DNA of 64,000 nucleotides from an uncultured Eubacteriales bacterium (GCA_902491535.1 CABUHS010000011.1:9635-73634); one strand, 5' to 3'. Positions 28,085-37,223 are shown, counted from the stretch's first letter. Made by a program: numbers and translations. Notes: a model not told the origin generated them from the sequence alone.

Positions 28085-29779
28085 GTGAAAAGAACGAAAG
28101 CAAAAAAGAAAATGCCGCGCTTTTGGCGTGTGTTTATCATAGTTACGCTGAGTCTCGCCGCAGTCATAGTATTGCTTGCCGCAGGATTTGCGTTTTACAT
28201 GCGCGATTATGAAAATTCCCGTCCCGAAAATCTTGCGGATAACTTTATGAGTGAATTTACAACAGACGATCTTGAAACTCTTATCACAGAGAATTTCCCG
28301 GATGATTGCGGTGATTTTCTTTCAAAGGAAGAGACCGTTCACAATGTTATAATGCCGCTTTTTGAGGACGGCGTAAAATGTGTTAAGAGTACGGGTGAAT
28401 ATACGTCCGAAGCTCCGGTATATATGCTTACCGGAGGTGACCGTACTATCGCACGTGTTAAATTCAGCTCTGTGGGAAAGACTCTTTTCGGATTTACAAA
28501 ATGGGGATCGGCTGATATTGAGTATACTGCTGATTTCTCCGATCTTCACCGTGACGGTATGTATATAAAAGTTCCCGGCGGCGCAGAAGTACGTTATGCC
28601 GGAATGAAACTCGGCAGTACATACAGAAGTGGTTCCGGAAAATATGAGGGACCGTGTGCCGAATTTGAAGATCCTGCGAAGCTTCCTATAACCGAGATAT
28701 ATAATGTCGGAGAGGGGTACGGCACAATAATGCCGGCTGTAACTCTCGGAGACACCGCTTTATCGCTTATTTCGGATACGGCTGATCCGGAAAGCGGTAT
28801 TCATACATTGAAATACGCATATCCCGATTCGAGACTTAGCAGTGTTACGCTTATTGTTCCGTCCGAAGCTTCGGTATATGTGAACGGAAAGCCTGCATCT
28901 GAGGATTATATAACCGAACGCGGAATCGCATATTCCGGACTGAATGACTGGAACGCCGCTGCGGAGCATATCCCGACGAGAGTCAGATATGATTTTACGG
29001 GACTTATTACGGATATCACATGGAATGTGTATATTGCCGAAGGTGTCGAGCTTACACCTGCAGATTCCGATGAAGCCATGAAAGTATATATGTACGAATA
29101 TCCGCAGGAGCTGCTTATGACGGCTAAAATAAACGCGCCTGTCGGATCGGTTGTAAAGGTCAACGGAATAGAGCTTACCGACAGTCAAATAACCGATAAA
29201 AGTGCGGTGTGCGCAGAGATAGCAAGCATAGCTTCATTTATAAAGAATCCTGCAAACGCATGTCTTTACGAACTTGCCGGACTGTTTGCAGAGCCTAAAG
29301 TGGAGATAATTTCTCCTGACGGAGTCCCGCTCGATGTTGTTATAAGCGATGACGGAACTTACAGTTATGAGCGCAGTGAGTCACAGGAACTTAAAGACGC
29401 TCATGAAAAGTATGTTGAGGGCTTTGTTGATAATTATATCAAATATTATACCGACGGAAACAGAAGTATTGCCGCAAACTTTCAGGGACTTATTCTGCCG
29501 TATCTGCAACCCGGATCGGAAGCATATAATTATCTTTCAAAAGTGTACAGTTCTCTCGCATGGACTGCTAAATGTACCGTGCATGAGAAAGCGATAAAAA
29601 CATATAACTATCAGCAGTGGGGAGAAAATTGCTTCTCATGCAGTGTTGACTTTTCGCTTAGCTTTTACTCTCCGAATTCAGGTCAGGAGACAAATGAAAA
29701 TGTCAAAGGCTGGAAGCTTTACTTTGTAAATACGACCGGAGCTGAAAACGGTTGGAAGATAGCAAAGATCATACTTTAA
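28085..29779 (+). CDS. Membrane-anchored extracellular protein with NTF2-like C terminus
   Basis: A 564-residue protein, not firmly recognised. A Lys-rich N terminus is followed by one membrane helix (about 12-35), then a large outside region. Two segments (VYVNGKPASEDYI, VVKVNGIELTDSQI) resemble repeated TcaA-type domains, and the last 130 residues (HEKYVEGFVDNYIKYYTDG through GWKIAKIIL) look NTF2-like, the architecture of TcaA and related anchored proteins. The start is uncertain: GTG at 28085 (GGGAAAGG 13 bases before) or TTG at 28052. It lies between the glycosidase and LtaS-like genes. Confidence 0.7.
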   Translation: MKRTKAKKKMPRFWRVFIIVTLSLAAVIVLLAAGFAFYMRDYENSRPENLADNFMSEFTTDDLETLITENFPDDCGDFLSKEETVHNVIMPLFEDGVKCVKSTGEYTSEAPVYMLTGGDRTIARVKFSSVGKTLFGFTKWGSADIEYTADFSDLHRDGMYIKVPGGAEVRYAGMKLGSTYRSGSGKYEGPCAEFEDPAKLPITEIYNVGEGYGTIMPAVTLGDTALSLISDTADPESGIHTLKYAYPDSRLSSVTLIVPSEASVYVNGKPASEDYITERGIAYSGLNDWNAAAEHIPTRVRYDFTGLITDITWNVYIAEGVELTPADSDEAMKVYMYEYPQELLMTAKINAPVGSVVKVNGIELTDSQITDKSAVCAEIASIASFIKNPANACLYELAGLFAEPKVEIISPDGVPLDVVISDDGTYSYERSESQELKDAHEKYVEGFVDNYIKYYTDGNRSIAANFQGLILPYLQPGSEAYNYLSKVYSSLAWTAKCTVHEKAIKTYNYQQWGENCFSCSVDFSLSFYSPNSGQETNENVKGWKLYFVNTTGAENGWKIAKIIL

Positions 29780-29824
29780 AAGAACTTATAAATAATTTGA
29801 ATTGACGGAAACGGGTTTGTAATT

Positions 29825-31330
29825 ATGAAAAAAAGAAGAAGTATAATTGTTTGCATTGTCGGATCGCTTCTTATAATACTTGGTTTTACCGCATTTTTTG
29901 CTGCTAATTGGTATATATCAAAGTACGGAGATATCGGCTTTGCTTCGGTGCTTTACACACTGCTTGCCGGACTCGGCGGAACTGAGGAAGGGCTTATAAC
30001 CGATTATCTTAAAAGCGGACTTTGCCCGGCTCTTGTGCTGTCGCTTGTAGTATGCGTTTTTCTGTTTATCAATTTTAAACGGGGAATCGAAGTAAAGCGG
30101 AAAAATAAGGATAATCTCAGACTTTATCCGTTCCCGAATGCATTTTCAATGATAGTGTCTGTAGTACTCTCGCTTGTTTTGCTTGGATTCGCTGGACAAA
30201 AAGTCGGATTTTTTGAATGGGTCGTGTCTATGACCGACAGCACATCGCTTTATGATGACGAATATGTCGATCCGGATAAAACCGATATTTCTTTCCCTGA
30301 GAAGAAGAAAAATCTTATATATATTTTCCTTGAGTCTATGGAAACATCTTTTCTTTCGCTCGGACTCGGCGGAGGAGAACCTTATAACCTTATTCCCGAG
30401 CTTTATACTCTTGCAGAGGAGAACGTCAACTTCTCACATAACGACGGTATAGGCGGATGGGGCTTGGTTTCAAATACGACGTGGACGGCGTCGTCCATGA
30501 TTGCGCAGACTGCGGGTATTCCGTGTACGACTCCGATCAACGGAAACAAACTCGGAGAGTATGATTCAATGTTCCCGGGTGTTACCACGATAATGGATAT
30601 TCTTCATGACAACGGGTACGAGCAGGCGCTTATGGTAGGCTCAGTCGGAAGCTTTGCAGGAAGAGACAAGTATTATCTGCAGCACGGTACCGACAATGTA
30701 TATGATCTTACGAATGCAAGGAAAGATGCTGTTGTTCCGAAGGATTATTTCGTGTGGTGGGGCATGGAGGACATGTATTTGTTCAGATATGCGAAGCAAA
30801 AGATCCTGCAGATGTCAGATTCGGGTAAACCTTTTGCATTTTCCATGCTTACCGTTGATACGCACCACATCGGAGGATATAAGTGCGAGCTTTGCACAGA
30901 TACCTATTCCGAACAGTATGAAAATGTTATATCGTGTTCGAGCCGTCAGGTATATCAGTTTATAGAATGGCTCCGGCAGCAGGATTTCTACGATGATACT
31001 ACGATCGTAATATGCGGAGATCACAGAAGTATGGATAAAGGTTATGCAGACAGAACATTTTCTTCATCGTATGACCGGCACATATATAACTGCATAATAA
31101 ATTCATCGGTTGAGACGGATAATACTAAAAACCGTGTATTTACTCCTATGGATATGTTCCCTACGACTCTTGCCGCAATGGGATGCAATATTGAAGGCGA
31201 CCGACTCGGTCTCGGAACTAATCTTTTCTCCGATCTTCAGACAGTTGCGGAGAGATACGGCGCAGATGAGCTTAATTCTGAAATTGAAAAGAATTCTCTC
31301 TATTATATTACAAATTTTATAAACGGCTGA
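29825..31330 (+). CDS. LtaS-like sulfatase-fold membrane enzyme
   Basis: A 501-residue protein with three N-terminal membrane segments (10-30, 60-82, 107-130) and an extracellular alkaline-phosphatase-superfamily domain: NLIYIFLESMETSF, the nucleophile Thr in SNTTWTASSM, FSMLTVDTHH and VICGDHRSM. LtaS-type enzymes use phosphatidylglycerol to add glycerol-phosphate to lipoteichoic acid or move other phospho-head groups onto glycans. The shorter membrane part (three rather than five helices) suggests it is not a canonical LtaS. A weak Shine-Dalgarno precedes ATG. Confidence 0.88.
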   Translation: MKKRRSIIVCIVGSLLIILGFTAFFAANWYISKYGDIGFASVLYTLLAGLGGTEEGLITDYLKSGLCPALVLSLVVCVFLFINFKRGIEVKRKNKDNLRLYPFPNAFSMIVSVVLSLVLLGFAGQKVGFFEWVVSMTDSTSLYDDEYVDPDKTDISFPEKKKNLIYIFLESMETSFLSLGLGGGEPYNLIPELYTLAEENVNFSHNDGIGGWGLVSNTTWTASSMIAQTAGIPCTTPINGNKLGEYDSMFPGVTTIMDILHDNGYEQALMVGSVGSFAGRDKYYLQHGTDNVYDLTNARKDAVVPKDYFVWWGMEDMYLFRYAKQKILQMSDSGKPFAFSMLTVDTHHIGGYKCELCTDTYSEQYENVISCSSRQVYQFIEWLRQQDFYDDTTIVICGDHRSMDKGYADRTFSSSYDRHIYNCIINSSVETDNTKNRVFTPMDMFPTTLAAMGCNIEGDRLGLGTNLFSDLQTVAERYGADELNSEIEKNSLYYITNFING

Positions 31331-31370
31331 CAGTAAAAAATGTGCGGCTGTATAACCTAAGCCAGACGTC

Positions 31371-31510
31371 CCCCGCCTCTATAGGCGGCGGGTTCCGTTT
31401 CGGAATTTCAGTGGGAGTTATAATCTCCCCACTGAAACCCTGAGGAACTAACGCTCCCTGTGCCGGTTGCAATCTGTCGCAGGCTCTGCACTTTGCGAGC
31501 AAAGCAGAGC
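31371..31510. other. Cluster of strong hairpins, structured intergenic element
   Basis: Three hairpins in 140 bases: CCCGCC/GGCGGG (31371-31392), TTTCAGTGGGAG / CTCCCCACTGAAA (31407-31437) and GCTCTGC / GCAGAGC (31483-31510). The pattern resembles the structured right end of IS200/IS605 elements (omega-RNA region), but no tnpA or tnpB is present. It may be a remnant or a structured RNA. Confidence 0.45.
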
Positions 31511-31528
31511 GTTGCTCCGATTTAAATT

Positions 31529-31579
31529 AAAAAGCAAGTAACGTGCGCTTTTCAGCGTACGTTACTTGCTTTTTATACG
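31529..31579. terminator. Bidirectional intrinsic terminator
   Basis: AAAAAGCAAGTAACGT and ACGTTACTTGCTTTTT form a perfect 16-base stem extended inside by GCGC pairs. It ends the LtaS-like gene on plus and the PadR operon on minus. Confidence 0.95.
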
Positions 31580-31622
31580 GTGTATTTTTATAGGTCAGTT
31601 TTTCCGGTGCTTCATGCATACC

Positions 31623-32738
31623 TTATTGAGGATTCATTGAATCTGACTGCTTTTCATTATTTGTATTGCTTGTGTAAATATTGTCGGAATCGAGTTCGCG
31701 GCGCTTTGACTCTATCCATTGTATGTTTGCGGAACGTACTTTATTATTTATATTTCTATAACCTTTTATTATAAAATAATTTATGACAAGCATAGTTAAT
31801 ATATATATGAATATATCTGAGATTCCATCAAATCCTTCGTTTAAATATGTGGAAATAAATGATGCAATGGAAATGACGATCAGTATAAGAGGGTAGTAGA
31901 TACTCATTTTTTCATCTATTCTCCAGTTTTTTTCCTCTTTTTCAAGGAATTTTTCGATCGATATTTCTCCTTTTCCGCGTTTTATGCTCTTTCGGTTTGC
32001 CCTTTTAAACTTTTTTTCCATTGTCGAAGCAACTTCCTTTGCCATGTCGTCACTGACAAGCTCGGAGAATTTTACCTTGGGACGTCTGTCGCGTTTTCTG
32101 ACGATATAATAGCAGATAAGGTACGCTGCGGATATGACGCCAGAGACAAAAGCTGAATAATCGAAGATATCAGTCTGCTCTATATCCAAGGCAAAGAATA
32201 TTATAAGAAAACTGAGAATTGCGACCGCTCCGCAGATTATTTTAAGTATATTCATTGAAATGCGTTTCATTTTGAACATAATGCGCCTGATTATTATATT
32301 CGATGTTATCATCATAATTCCGGATGTCATAATTCCTATAATATATCCGAGCAGATTCAGCGTTCCGGGAATATGCATAAGATCAATCGCTTCACCGTCA
32401 GGTATGTTTGACAGATAGCAAAATATATTTATTATTGCCTCAATAAGCATCACCCATGCTACCGATTTAAGCCAGTCGACAGCAAACAGTACCGAATGTT
32501 TGAAGCCAAGATCGGAACAGAACATTTTGCAGAAATGTTCAAGGTTTTTTCCCGTGACAGATTCCGGCGGCTTGCCTGCTTGCTCGGCGCTCATGAAGAT
32601 ATCAAGCAGATAGTTCATTCTTTCCTCGCGCGTCCGGTCGTCAATATTCTGGCTAAGTACGTATATTTCTATCTGTTCGAATACACGGCGGTAATCTTTG
32701 CCGAGTTTATCCGTGTAAAAAATATAGCTGTCTTTCAT
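31623..32738 (-). CDS. PadR-associated multi-spanning membrane protein
   Basis: A 371-residue protein. The first 60 residues (YTDKLGKDYRRVFEQIEIYV) match the soluble opening of DUF1048/DUF1700-type proteins; then about seven membrane segments (90-110, 125-150, 170-185, 195-215, 280-300, 310-325) flank a Lys/Arg-rich inner stretch. Such proteins are regularly encoded behind PadR regulators and are thought to act in envelope stress, but their function is unsettled. Its start overlaps the PadR stop by 4 bases, so the two are translationally coupled. Confidence 0.7.
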   Translation of the reverse strand: MKDSYIFYTDKLGKDYRRVFEQIEIYVLSQNIDDRTREERMNYLLDIFMSAEQAGKPPESVTGKNLEHFCKMFCSDLGFKHSVLFAVDWLKSVAWVMLIEAIINIFCYLSNIPDGEAIDLMHIPGTLNLLGYIIGIMTSGIMMITSNIIIRRIMFKMKRISMNILKIICGAVAILSFLIIFFALDIEQTDIFDYSAFVSGVISAAYLICYYIVRKRDRRPKVKFSELVSDDMAKEVASTMEKKFKRANRKSIKRGKGEISIEKFLEKEEKNWRIDEKMSIYYPLILIVISIASFISTYLNEGFDGISDIFIYILTMLVINYFIIKGYRNINNKVRSANIQWIESKRRELDSDNIYTSNTNNEKQSDSMNPQ

Positions 32739-33064
32739 TTTATATCAGATCCTTTCAGTATGTTTTCTGCTGCTGCAGTGATCTTTGCGTAATTGTCTTT
32801 AAAGTTTTCAAGCGCGTTTTTTCCGCTTTCGGTTAAGGAATAGTATTTTCTGATCGGACCGTAAGGCGATTTTTCCTTACGGCATGAGATATGGCCTTTC
32901 TTTTCGAGACGTGTAAGTACGGGGTATAGCGTTCCCTCGAGCAGTGTGTCAAATCCGCATTTTTCCAGACGCGTCAGTATTTCATATCCGTATGTTTCGC
33001 CTTCCGATATTACCGATAAGACACATCCTTCCAGAATTCCTTTTAAAAGCTGCGATTCTTCCAA
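32735..33064 (-). CDS. PadR-family transcriptional regulator
   Basis: A 109-residue protein: winged helix LKGILEGCVLSVISEGETYG, LEGTLYPVLTRLEKKG and the wing (YGPIRKYYSLTESG) are diagnostic. PadR proteins repress their own operon until an effector, often a phenolic or antibiotic, binds. The start is TTG at 33064 with GGGGGAG a few bases upstream. Palindromes overlapping the promoter region are the likely operators. Confidence 0.93.
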   Translation of the reverse strand: MEESQLLKGILEGCVLSVISEGETYGYEILTRLEKCGFDTLLEGTLYPVLTRLEKKGHISCRKEKSPYGPIRKYYSLTESGKNALENFKDNYAKITAAAENILKGSDIK

Positions 33065-33132
33065 TGTTCTCCCCCCCTTGAATGACGGATAACTCAGACA
33101 ATAACGGTTTAAATGCTTATCAATATTATGCT

Positions 33133-33199
33133 GGCTACTTTGTATAGCCGAGTAGGTTAACTATAATATAGCACAACTACTTTGCTATGTCAAGTAGTT
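33133..33199 (-). promoter_or_regulatory. PadR promoter with two operator palindromes
   Basis: Minus strand TTGACA (33193-33188) and TATATT (33170-33165), 17-base spacing. AACTACTT and AAGTAGTT (33175-33199, 9-base spacer) form a palindrome over the -35 box; GGCTA..TAGCC (33133-33149) forms a second over the transcribed start. Both carry a CTACTTTG core. Confidence 0.8.
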
Positions 33200-33289
33200 G
33201 CGCTGATTTTTTTTAATGTATTTCGATAGATTCTGAATAATTGCTCCGGCTGTAAAATATTTTATTCAGTTTTTATCATTGTGTTTATC

Positions 33290-33327
33290 ATAACGGCTGA
33301 AATCTAAGTGCGGATTTCAGCCGTTAT
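33290..33327. other. Perfect 15-bp hairpin of unclear role
   Basis: ATAACGGCTGAAATC and GATTTCAGCCGTTAT are perfect arms with an 8-base loop. Neither strand has a good T run directly after it, so it is a doubtful terminator of the thiN transcript. Confidence 0.5.
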
Positions 33328-33356
33328 AAAGTTTCTTTATCGTATTTGCACAGTTA

Positions 33357-33432
33357 CGGTTTTACCCTGAAACAACAAGGTTATGGAATACACTCCCGCA
33401 AACTTTGATTGAGCCCGGCGGGTGGGGTTGTT
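33357..33432 (-). repeat. Dispersed intergenic repeat, copy B
   Basis: Reverse-oriented copy: on minus it reads CCCCACCCGCC..CAATCAAAG.TTGCGGG and ends CTTGTTGTTTCAGGGTAAAA, matching the copies at 37100 and 42101. It lies 40 bases past the thiN stop. Confidence 0.7.
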
Positions 33433-33471
33433 GTTTGTATAAATCATATATAAATCGAAAACGGCTGTTAT

Positions 33472-34128
33472 TTATTCGGCTTCTTTGATATATTCCGGAA
33501 GTTCTCCGATATTTGTCCACATAACGAGCATAGCTCCGCTTTTTAGCGATATACATGCTTCTGTTCCGGTGAATTCATTGCTTACACCGATAGGGAAATC
33601 TCCTGTTACAACAGCATCTGTAAGCGGATACTTAAGTCCGCGGAGATCTACGCCCGTGCATCGGTCTCCTATGCTGAATACAGATACCATACCGCCGAAG
33701 CGTTCGGAGAACAGCAGAGATCCTCCGCGGATTACTGTGAGTGCTTCCCGGTCAGAGAGTATATATCCCTGCGCGCCGCGTGAGGCGATAAAGTTAAGTG
33801 ACTGAATGTTGGCAATTGTGTGATCAAGCCGTCCGCCGAGCGCCCCGCATATGATTATTTCGTTGCCGCCGTATTCGAGTGCTTTACGTATCGCCGCGAT
33901 CATGTCGGTATCATCCTTTTCCGCGGGCATTTTGACGACGTTTTTTTCGCTCGGAACGTAACCGAGCGAATCAAAATCTCCGATAATGATGTCCGGATGT
34001 ATGCCGTGCGCAGAGGTATAGCTGTAGCCTCCGTCGGCAGCTATTACAAGTGCGTCCTTAACATTATCGCTTCCGATCGATAATCTGCCGTATTCGCCTG
34101 CACCGAAAATAAAGCATTTTTTTCTCAT
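33472..34128 (-). CDS. thiN: Thiamine pyrophosphokinase
   Basis: A 218-residue protein of the TPK family: IAADGGYSYTSAHGIHPDI, IGDFDSLG, EKDDTDMIAAI and the GALGGRLDHTIANI motif that binds ATP and magnesium, then a beta-rich thiamine-binding C-terminal domain (GLKYPLTDAV, GVSNEFTG). It makes thiamine diphosphate from thiamine and ATP. It stands alone; no thiamine riboswitch is visible upstream. Divergent from ispD. Confidence 0.95.
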   Translation of the reverse strand: MRKKCFIFGAGEYGRLSIGSDNVKDALVIAADGGYSYTSAHGIHPDIIIGDFDSLGYVPSEKNVVKMPAEKDDTDMIAAIRKALEYGGNEIIICGALGGRLDHTIANIQSLNFIASRGAQGYILSDREALTVIRGGSLLFSERFGGMVSVFSIGDRCTGVDLRGLKYPLTDAVVTGDFPIGVSNEFTGTEACISLKSGAMLVMWTNIGELPEYIKEAE

Positions 34129-34255
34129 GAGCTATGTATTTAAATTTCGCTATGCGAAGTATCCTTTCATAAATATACAAATGATATTTTACCACATATG
34201 CGCCGGTATGGAAAGTGTTTTTTCAAAATTTATCCTGAATTTGTCCCATTTCCTA

Positions 34256-34284
34256 TTGTTAAAAAACACATTATATGGTATACT
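34256..34284 (+). promoter_or_regulatory. Promoter of ispD-ispF
   Basis: TTGTTA (34256-34261) and TATACT (34279-34284), 17-base spacing. The leader to ispD is about 170 bases and holds no recognisable element. Confidence 0.7.
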
Positions 34285-34464
34285 TATAACAAAAAGAATG
34301 ATGTCCTCTATTTTTAAATTAGGCGGCATCAAAGCACTTTTTACGGAGACGGTGGGATTCGTCTCTGAAATACCTGATAACAGAGTTGTTGCCCGTCTTT
34401 AAATCGGCTCGGTTTCTGTTATGGAATATTAAATAAAGATCAAAAAGGGTAATGGTTTTACCGT

Positions 34465-35283
34465 ATGGCTAATATTTTAAAAAAGCTGCCTGATGTGCTT
34501 CGCGCCGCCGCGGGACTTTTAACGCCTGATAACTGTTTTGTTTCGGCTGTTATTGTCGCAGGCGGAAGCGGCTCGCGTATGGGAAATATGCCCCGGACGA
34601 AGCAGCTGACCGAAATCGACGGTATTCCTGTTATAGTCAGGACTCTACTTGCGTTTCAGTCATGTACACAGATCGATGAAATTATCGTTGTAGCGCGAAA
34701 GGATGAGCTTTCGCTCTATGAGGATTTTAAGAAAAAATACGGCATTACAAAGCTTGTACGTGCGGTTTCGGGAGGAGATACCCGGCGTGAATCGGTTTTG
34801 AGCGGTGTATCGGCGATATCTGAGGCTTCGGAGTATGTTGCTATACACGACGGCGCGCGCTGTCTTATAACACCGGATATGATACTCAGCGTGCTTAAAA
34901 AGGCATGTGCATGCGGAGCAGCGGCAGCGGCTGAGCGTATGACTGATACTGTAAAAAGATGTGATGAAAACGGATTTATAACCGATACGCTTGACCGTTC
35001 CGATCTGTGGAGGGCGCAGACGCCGCAGGCATTTAAAACGAGTTTATATTTGGCTTCTGCATATACTGCGGAGGCTGAGGGCTTCGAAGCAACTGACGAC
35101 TGTATGCTTGCCGAACATATCGGATTTAAGGTCGGTCTTGTGGATTGCGGACGCGAAAATATAAAGATAACCACACGTGAGGATCTTATTATTGCGGAGG
35201 CAATACTTACCTCCCGACGCATACGCGACGCGGAGGAAAAGGCTTCCGGTAAATCGGAAGAATGCCGTAAGTCCGGTAAGTGA
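34465..35283 (+). CDS. ispD: 2-C-methyl-D-erythritol 4-phosphate cytidylyltransferase
   Basis: A 272-residue protein. Residues 30-260 are IspD: AVIVAGGSGSRMGN, RTKQLTEIDGIPVI, GGDTRRESVLSG, HDGARCLI, RAQTPQAFKT and ATDDCMLAE. It makes CDP-methylerythritol in the non-mevalonate isoprenoid pathway. An additional 28 residues stand before the catalytic motif, and the Shine-Dalgarno (AAAGGG) is 14 bases from the ATG, so the true start is somewhat uncertain. ispF follows 66 bases later. Confidence 0.95.
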   Translation: MANILKKLPDVLRAAAGLLTPDNCFVSAVIVAGGSGSRMGNMPRTKQLTEIDGIPVIVRTLLAFQSCTQIDEIIVVARKDELSLYEDFKKKYGITKLVRAVSGGDTRRESVLSGVSAISEASEYVAIHDGARCLITPDMILSVLKKACACGAAAAAERMTDTVKRCDENGFITDTLDRSDLWRAQTPQAFKTSLYLASAYTAEAEGFEATDDCMLAEHIGFKVGLVDCGRENIKITTREDLIIAEAILTSRRIRDAEEKASGKSEECRKSGK

Positions 35284-35349
35284 TAGCTTTTGTGTTTTAT
35301 GGTATGACAAACGTAATTTTCTGTACGCATACTGAAGGGAAAGGAGTGT

Positions 35350-35880
35350 ATGCTGGTGGATGAAAATAATTACTGTGTATCTGCGGGAATGCCGCGTGTA
35401 GGACACGGCTATGACGTTCACAGACTGGTAATCGGACGGAAACTTATACTCGGAGGTGTTGAAATACCGTATGAAAAAGGTTTGCTCGGTCATTCGGATG
35501 CGGATGTTCTGACTCACGCAGTCATGGATTCGCTGCTCGGCGCGGCTGCGCTCGGAGACATCGGACAGCATTTCCCGGATACCGATCCCCGATATGAAGG
35601 TGCTGACAGTATCAAGCTCGCGGAGCATGTCGCAGGTCTTATCGCCGGAGCAGGGTATATTGTATCAAATATAGATGTGACAGTAGTGGCTCAACGCCCG
35701 AAGCTAATGGGATACATTCCATGTATGCGTGACACGATTGCAAAAGCTTTAGGAATTGACATATCTCGCGTGAATGTAAAGGCAACGACCGAAGAAGGAC
35801 TCGGTTTTACCGGAAACGGCGAGGCGATAGCTGCGCATGCGGTATCGCTTATCGTGCCGGGCAAGGAGCGCGGCAGATAA
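35350..35880 (+). CDS. ispF: 2-C-methyl-D-erythritol 2,4-cyclodiphosphate synthase
   Basis: A 176-residue enzyme: the zinc ligands in GHGYDVHR and the loop [14 protein letters not shown], then [14 protein letters not shown] and [21 protein letters not shown]. It cyclises CDP-methylerythritol phosphate, two steps after IspD. AAAGGAG precedes ATG 35350; about 16 residues come before the usual start of the family. Probably cotranscribed with ispD. Confidence 0.97.
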   Translation: MLVDENNYCVSAGMPRVGHGYDVHRLVIGRKLILGGVEIPYEKGLLGHSDADVLTHAVMDSLLGAAALGDIGQHFPDTDPRYEGADSIKLAEHVAGLIAGAGYIVSNIDVTVVAQRPKLMGYIPCMRDTIAKALGIDISRVNVKATTEEGLGFTGNGEAIAAHAVSLIVPGKERGR

Positions 35881-35923
35881 GGTTTATTGTACTGAAAAAT
35901 AATATTTGCTGATAGAATTTTGC

Positions 35924-35982
35924 GCTGTCTGAATGGCAGACAGCAAAACGCCTTACACACCGCTGATCCGGTGTGTAAGGCG
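35924..35982. terminator. Two adjacent hairpins after ispF
   Basis: GCTGTCTG/CAGACAGC (35924-35944) and CGCCTTACACACC/GGTGTGTAAGGCG (35949-35982). On the minus strand the larger stem is followed by TTTTGC, so it may terminate a minus-strand transcript; on plus it probably ends ispD-ispF. Confidence 0.6.
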
Positions 35983-36177
35983 CGTATAGTGATCATTGCC
36001 GGCGGAGCTGCGGCTACGCACTTCCTTTACTTTTGCGGCGGCTTCCGATATGCTTGGTGCGGTTGATAAAGTATCCCGAGGCTTCAGCCAGTCTGCGGCT
36101 TTTATCTCCGATGCTGTGTCGCCGGATTTCCTTTTTCTCCTGCCGTGCAATGGAGATTTCAGCGTTGCCTTTATCAT
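35953..36177 (-). CDS. Doubtful small basic open reading frame
   Basis: A 74-residue frame (MIKATLKSPLHGRRKRKSGD onward), Lys/Arg/Ser/Ala-rich. No Shine-Dalgarno is seen and no family is recognised; the opposite strand is also open here. It is listed only because its stop codon lies inside the large hairpin 35949-35982, which would act as a terminator on this strand. Confidence 0.22.
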   Translation of the reverse strand: MIKATLKSPLHGRRKRKSGDTASEIKAADWLKPRDTLSTAPSISEAAAKVKEVRSRSSAGNDHYTRLTHRISGV

Positions 36178-36311
36178 AATATGGCGGCAGACCGCTTTTG
36201 TGACAGCCGCCGGAATTTCTGTATGATTCAGTTTGACGAGGAAATCGGCAGATGCCGTATAAATAATACAGTTTTTAAATCATAATAATAAATTTTTCGG
36301 AAGGAAATAAA

Positions 36312-36983
36312 ATGGATAATTCAAAAATAATAATTTCGCCGTCGATGCTTTCATGCGATTTTGCACATCTCGGAGATGATATAAAGGCAGCTGAGGAGGC
36401 GGGAGCTGAGTATCTGCACCTTGATGTTATGGACGGAATTTTTGTTCCCAATATAAGCTTCGGACCTTGTGTTATTTCTTCTATAAGACCTGTGTCGGGG
36501 CTCGTGTTTGACGTTCATCTCATGATAACTGATCCGCTGCGCTACATAGACAGCTTTGCAAAGGCGGGCGCTGATATTATAACGATACACTATGAGAGCT
36601 GTGACAATCAGCTTGAGACGCTTCGCTATATCCGCTCACTGGGCATAAAGCCTTCGATATCAATAAAACCGGGAACCCAAACAGCTGTTCTTGAACCGAT
36701 GCTTTCAGAGGTAGATATGGTTCTTGTAATGAGTGTGGAGCCGGGCTTCGGCGGACAGAAATTTATGCCGGAGACGCTTGAACATGTCCGTGATCTTGTA
36801 AGATACAGAGAAGAAAACGGATATAAGTACGATATTGAAATTGACGGGGGAATCAACCGAGATAATGTTGCTCAGGCGGTAGCGGCAGGAGTGAATGTTG
36901 TTGTTGCCGGATCTGCGATATTCGGAGCAGACGATATATCGGAGGCAATAAAGGCATTCAGGGAGAACTCAAAGTCTGTGTGA
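36312..36983 (+). CDS. rpe: Ribulose-phosphate 3-epimerase
   Basis: A 223-residue TIM barrel: ISPSMLSCDFAHLGDDI, LHLDVMDGIFVPNISFGP, DVHLMITDP, VMSVEPGFGGQKF and the catalytic EIDGGINRDN with the metal-binding His and Asp residues in place. It interconverts ribulose- and xylulose-5-phosphate in the pentose phosphate pathway. GGAAGGAAATAA precedes ATG. Monocistronic, with a repeat and terminator downstream. Confidence 0.97.
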   Translation: MDNSKIIISPSMLSCDFAHLGDDIKAAEEAGAEYLHLDVMDGIFVPNISFGPCVISSIRPVSGLVFDVHLMITDPLRYIDSFAKAGADIITIHYESCDNQLETLRYIRSLGIKPSISIKPGTQTAVLEPMLSEVDMVLVMSVEPGFGGQKFMPETLEHVRDLVRYREENGYKYDIEIDGGINRDNVAQAVAAGVNVVVAGSAIFGADDISEAIKAFRENSKSV

Positions 36984-37099
36984 CACAATCTTTATATTGG
37001 TCTTGTTAACGGTTGATTATCGGCAGAATTTGAAATAAAAACAGTTATGCCTTATCTTTTCAGAAAGAACCGGATTTTGGGTGTTTTTAGTTAAAAAAT

Positions 37100-37173
37100 A
37101 AGAACCCGACCCGCTGAGCGCAATCAAAGATTGCGGGAAGGTACTTCAGAACTTTGTTGTTTCACAATAAAAA
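37100..37173 (+). repeat. Dispersed intergenic repeat, copy C
   Basis: AAGAACCCGACCCGC, GCAATCAAAGATTGCGGG and CTTTGTTGTTTCACAATAAA in this order. It runs straight into a terminator hairpin. Confidence 0.8.
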
Positions 37174-37198
37174 GCCGTAGAAACTTTTCTGCGGCTTT
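37171..37198. terminator. Bidirectional terminator between rpe and the PDZ gene
   Basis: AAAGCCGTAGAAA pairs with TTTCTGCGGCTTT, with T/A runs at both ends. Confidence 0.85.
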
Positions 37199-37223
37199 AT
37201 GACTTTATGGGTTATTTATACTT

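Noticed and set aside
31371..31510. CRISPR-like array
   Set aside because: The hairpins are different sequences, not repeated units with spacers.
33472..34300. Thiamine (TPP) riboswitch upstream of thiN
   Set aside because: No conserved TPP core found in the leader.
34127..34402. Open frame between thiN and ispD
   Set aside because: No Shine-Dalgarno, no family, and it runs across the ispD promoter.
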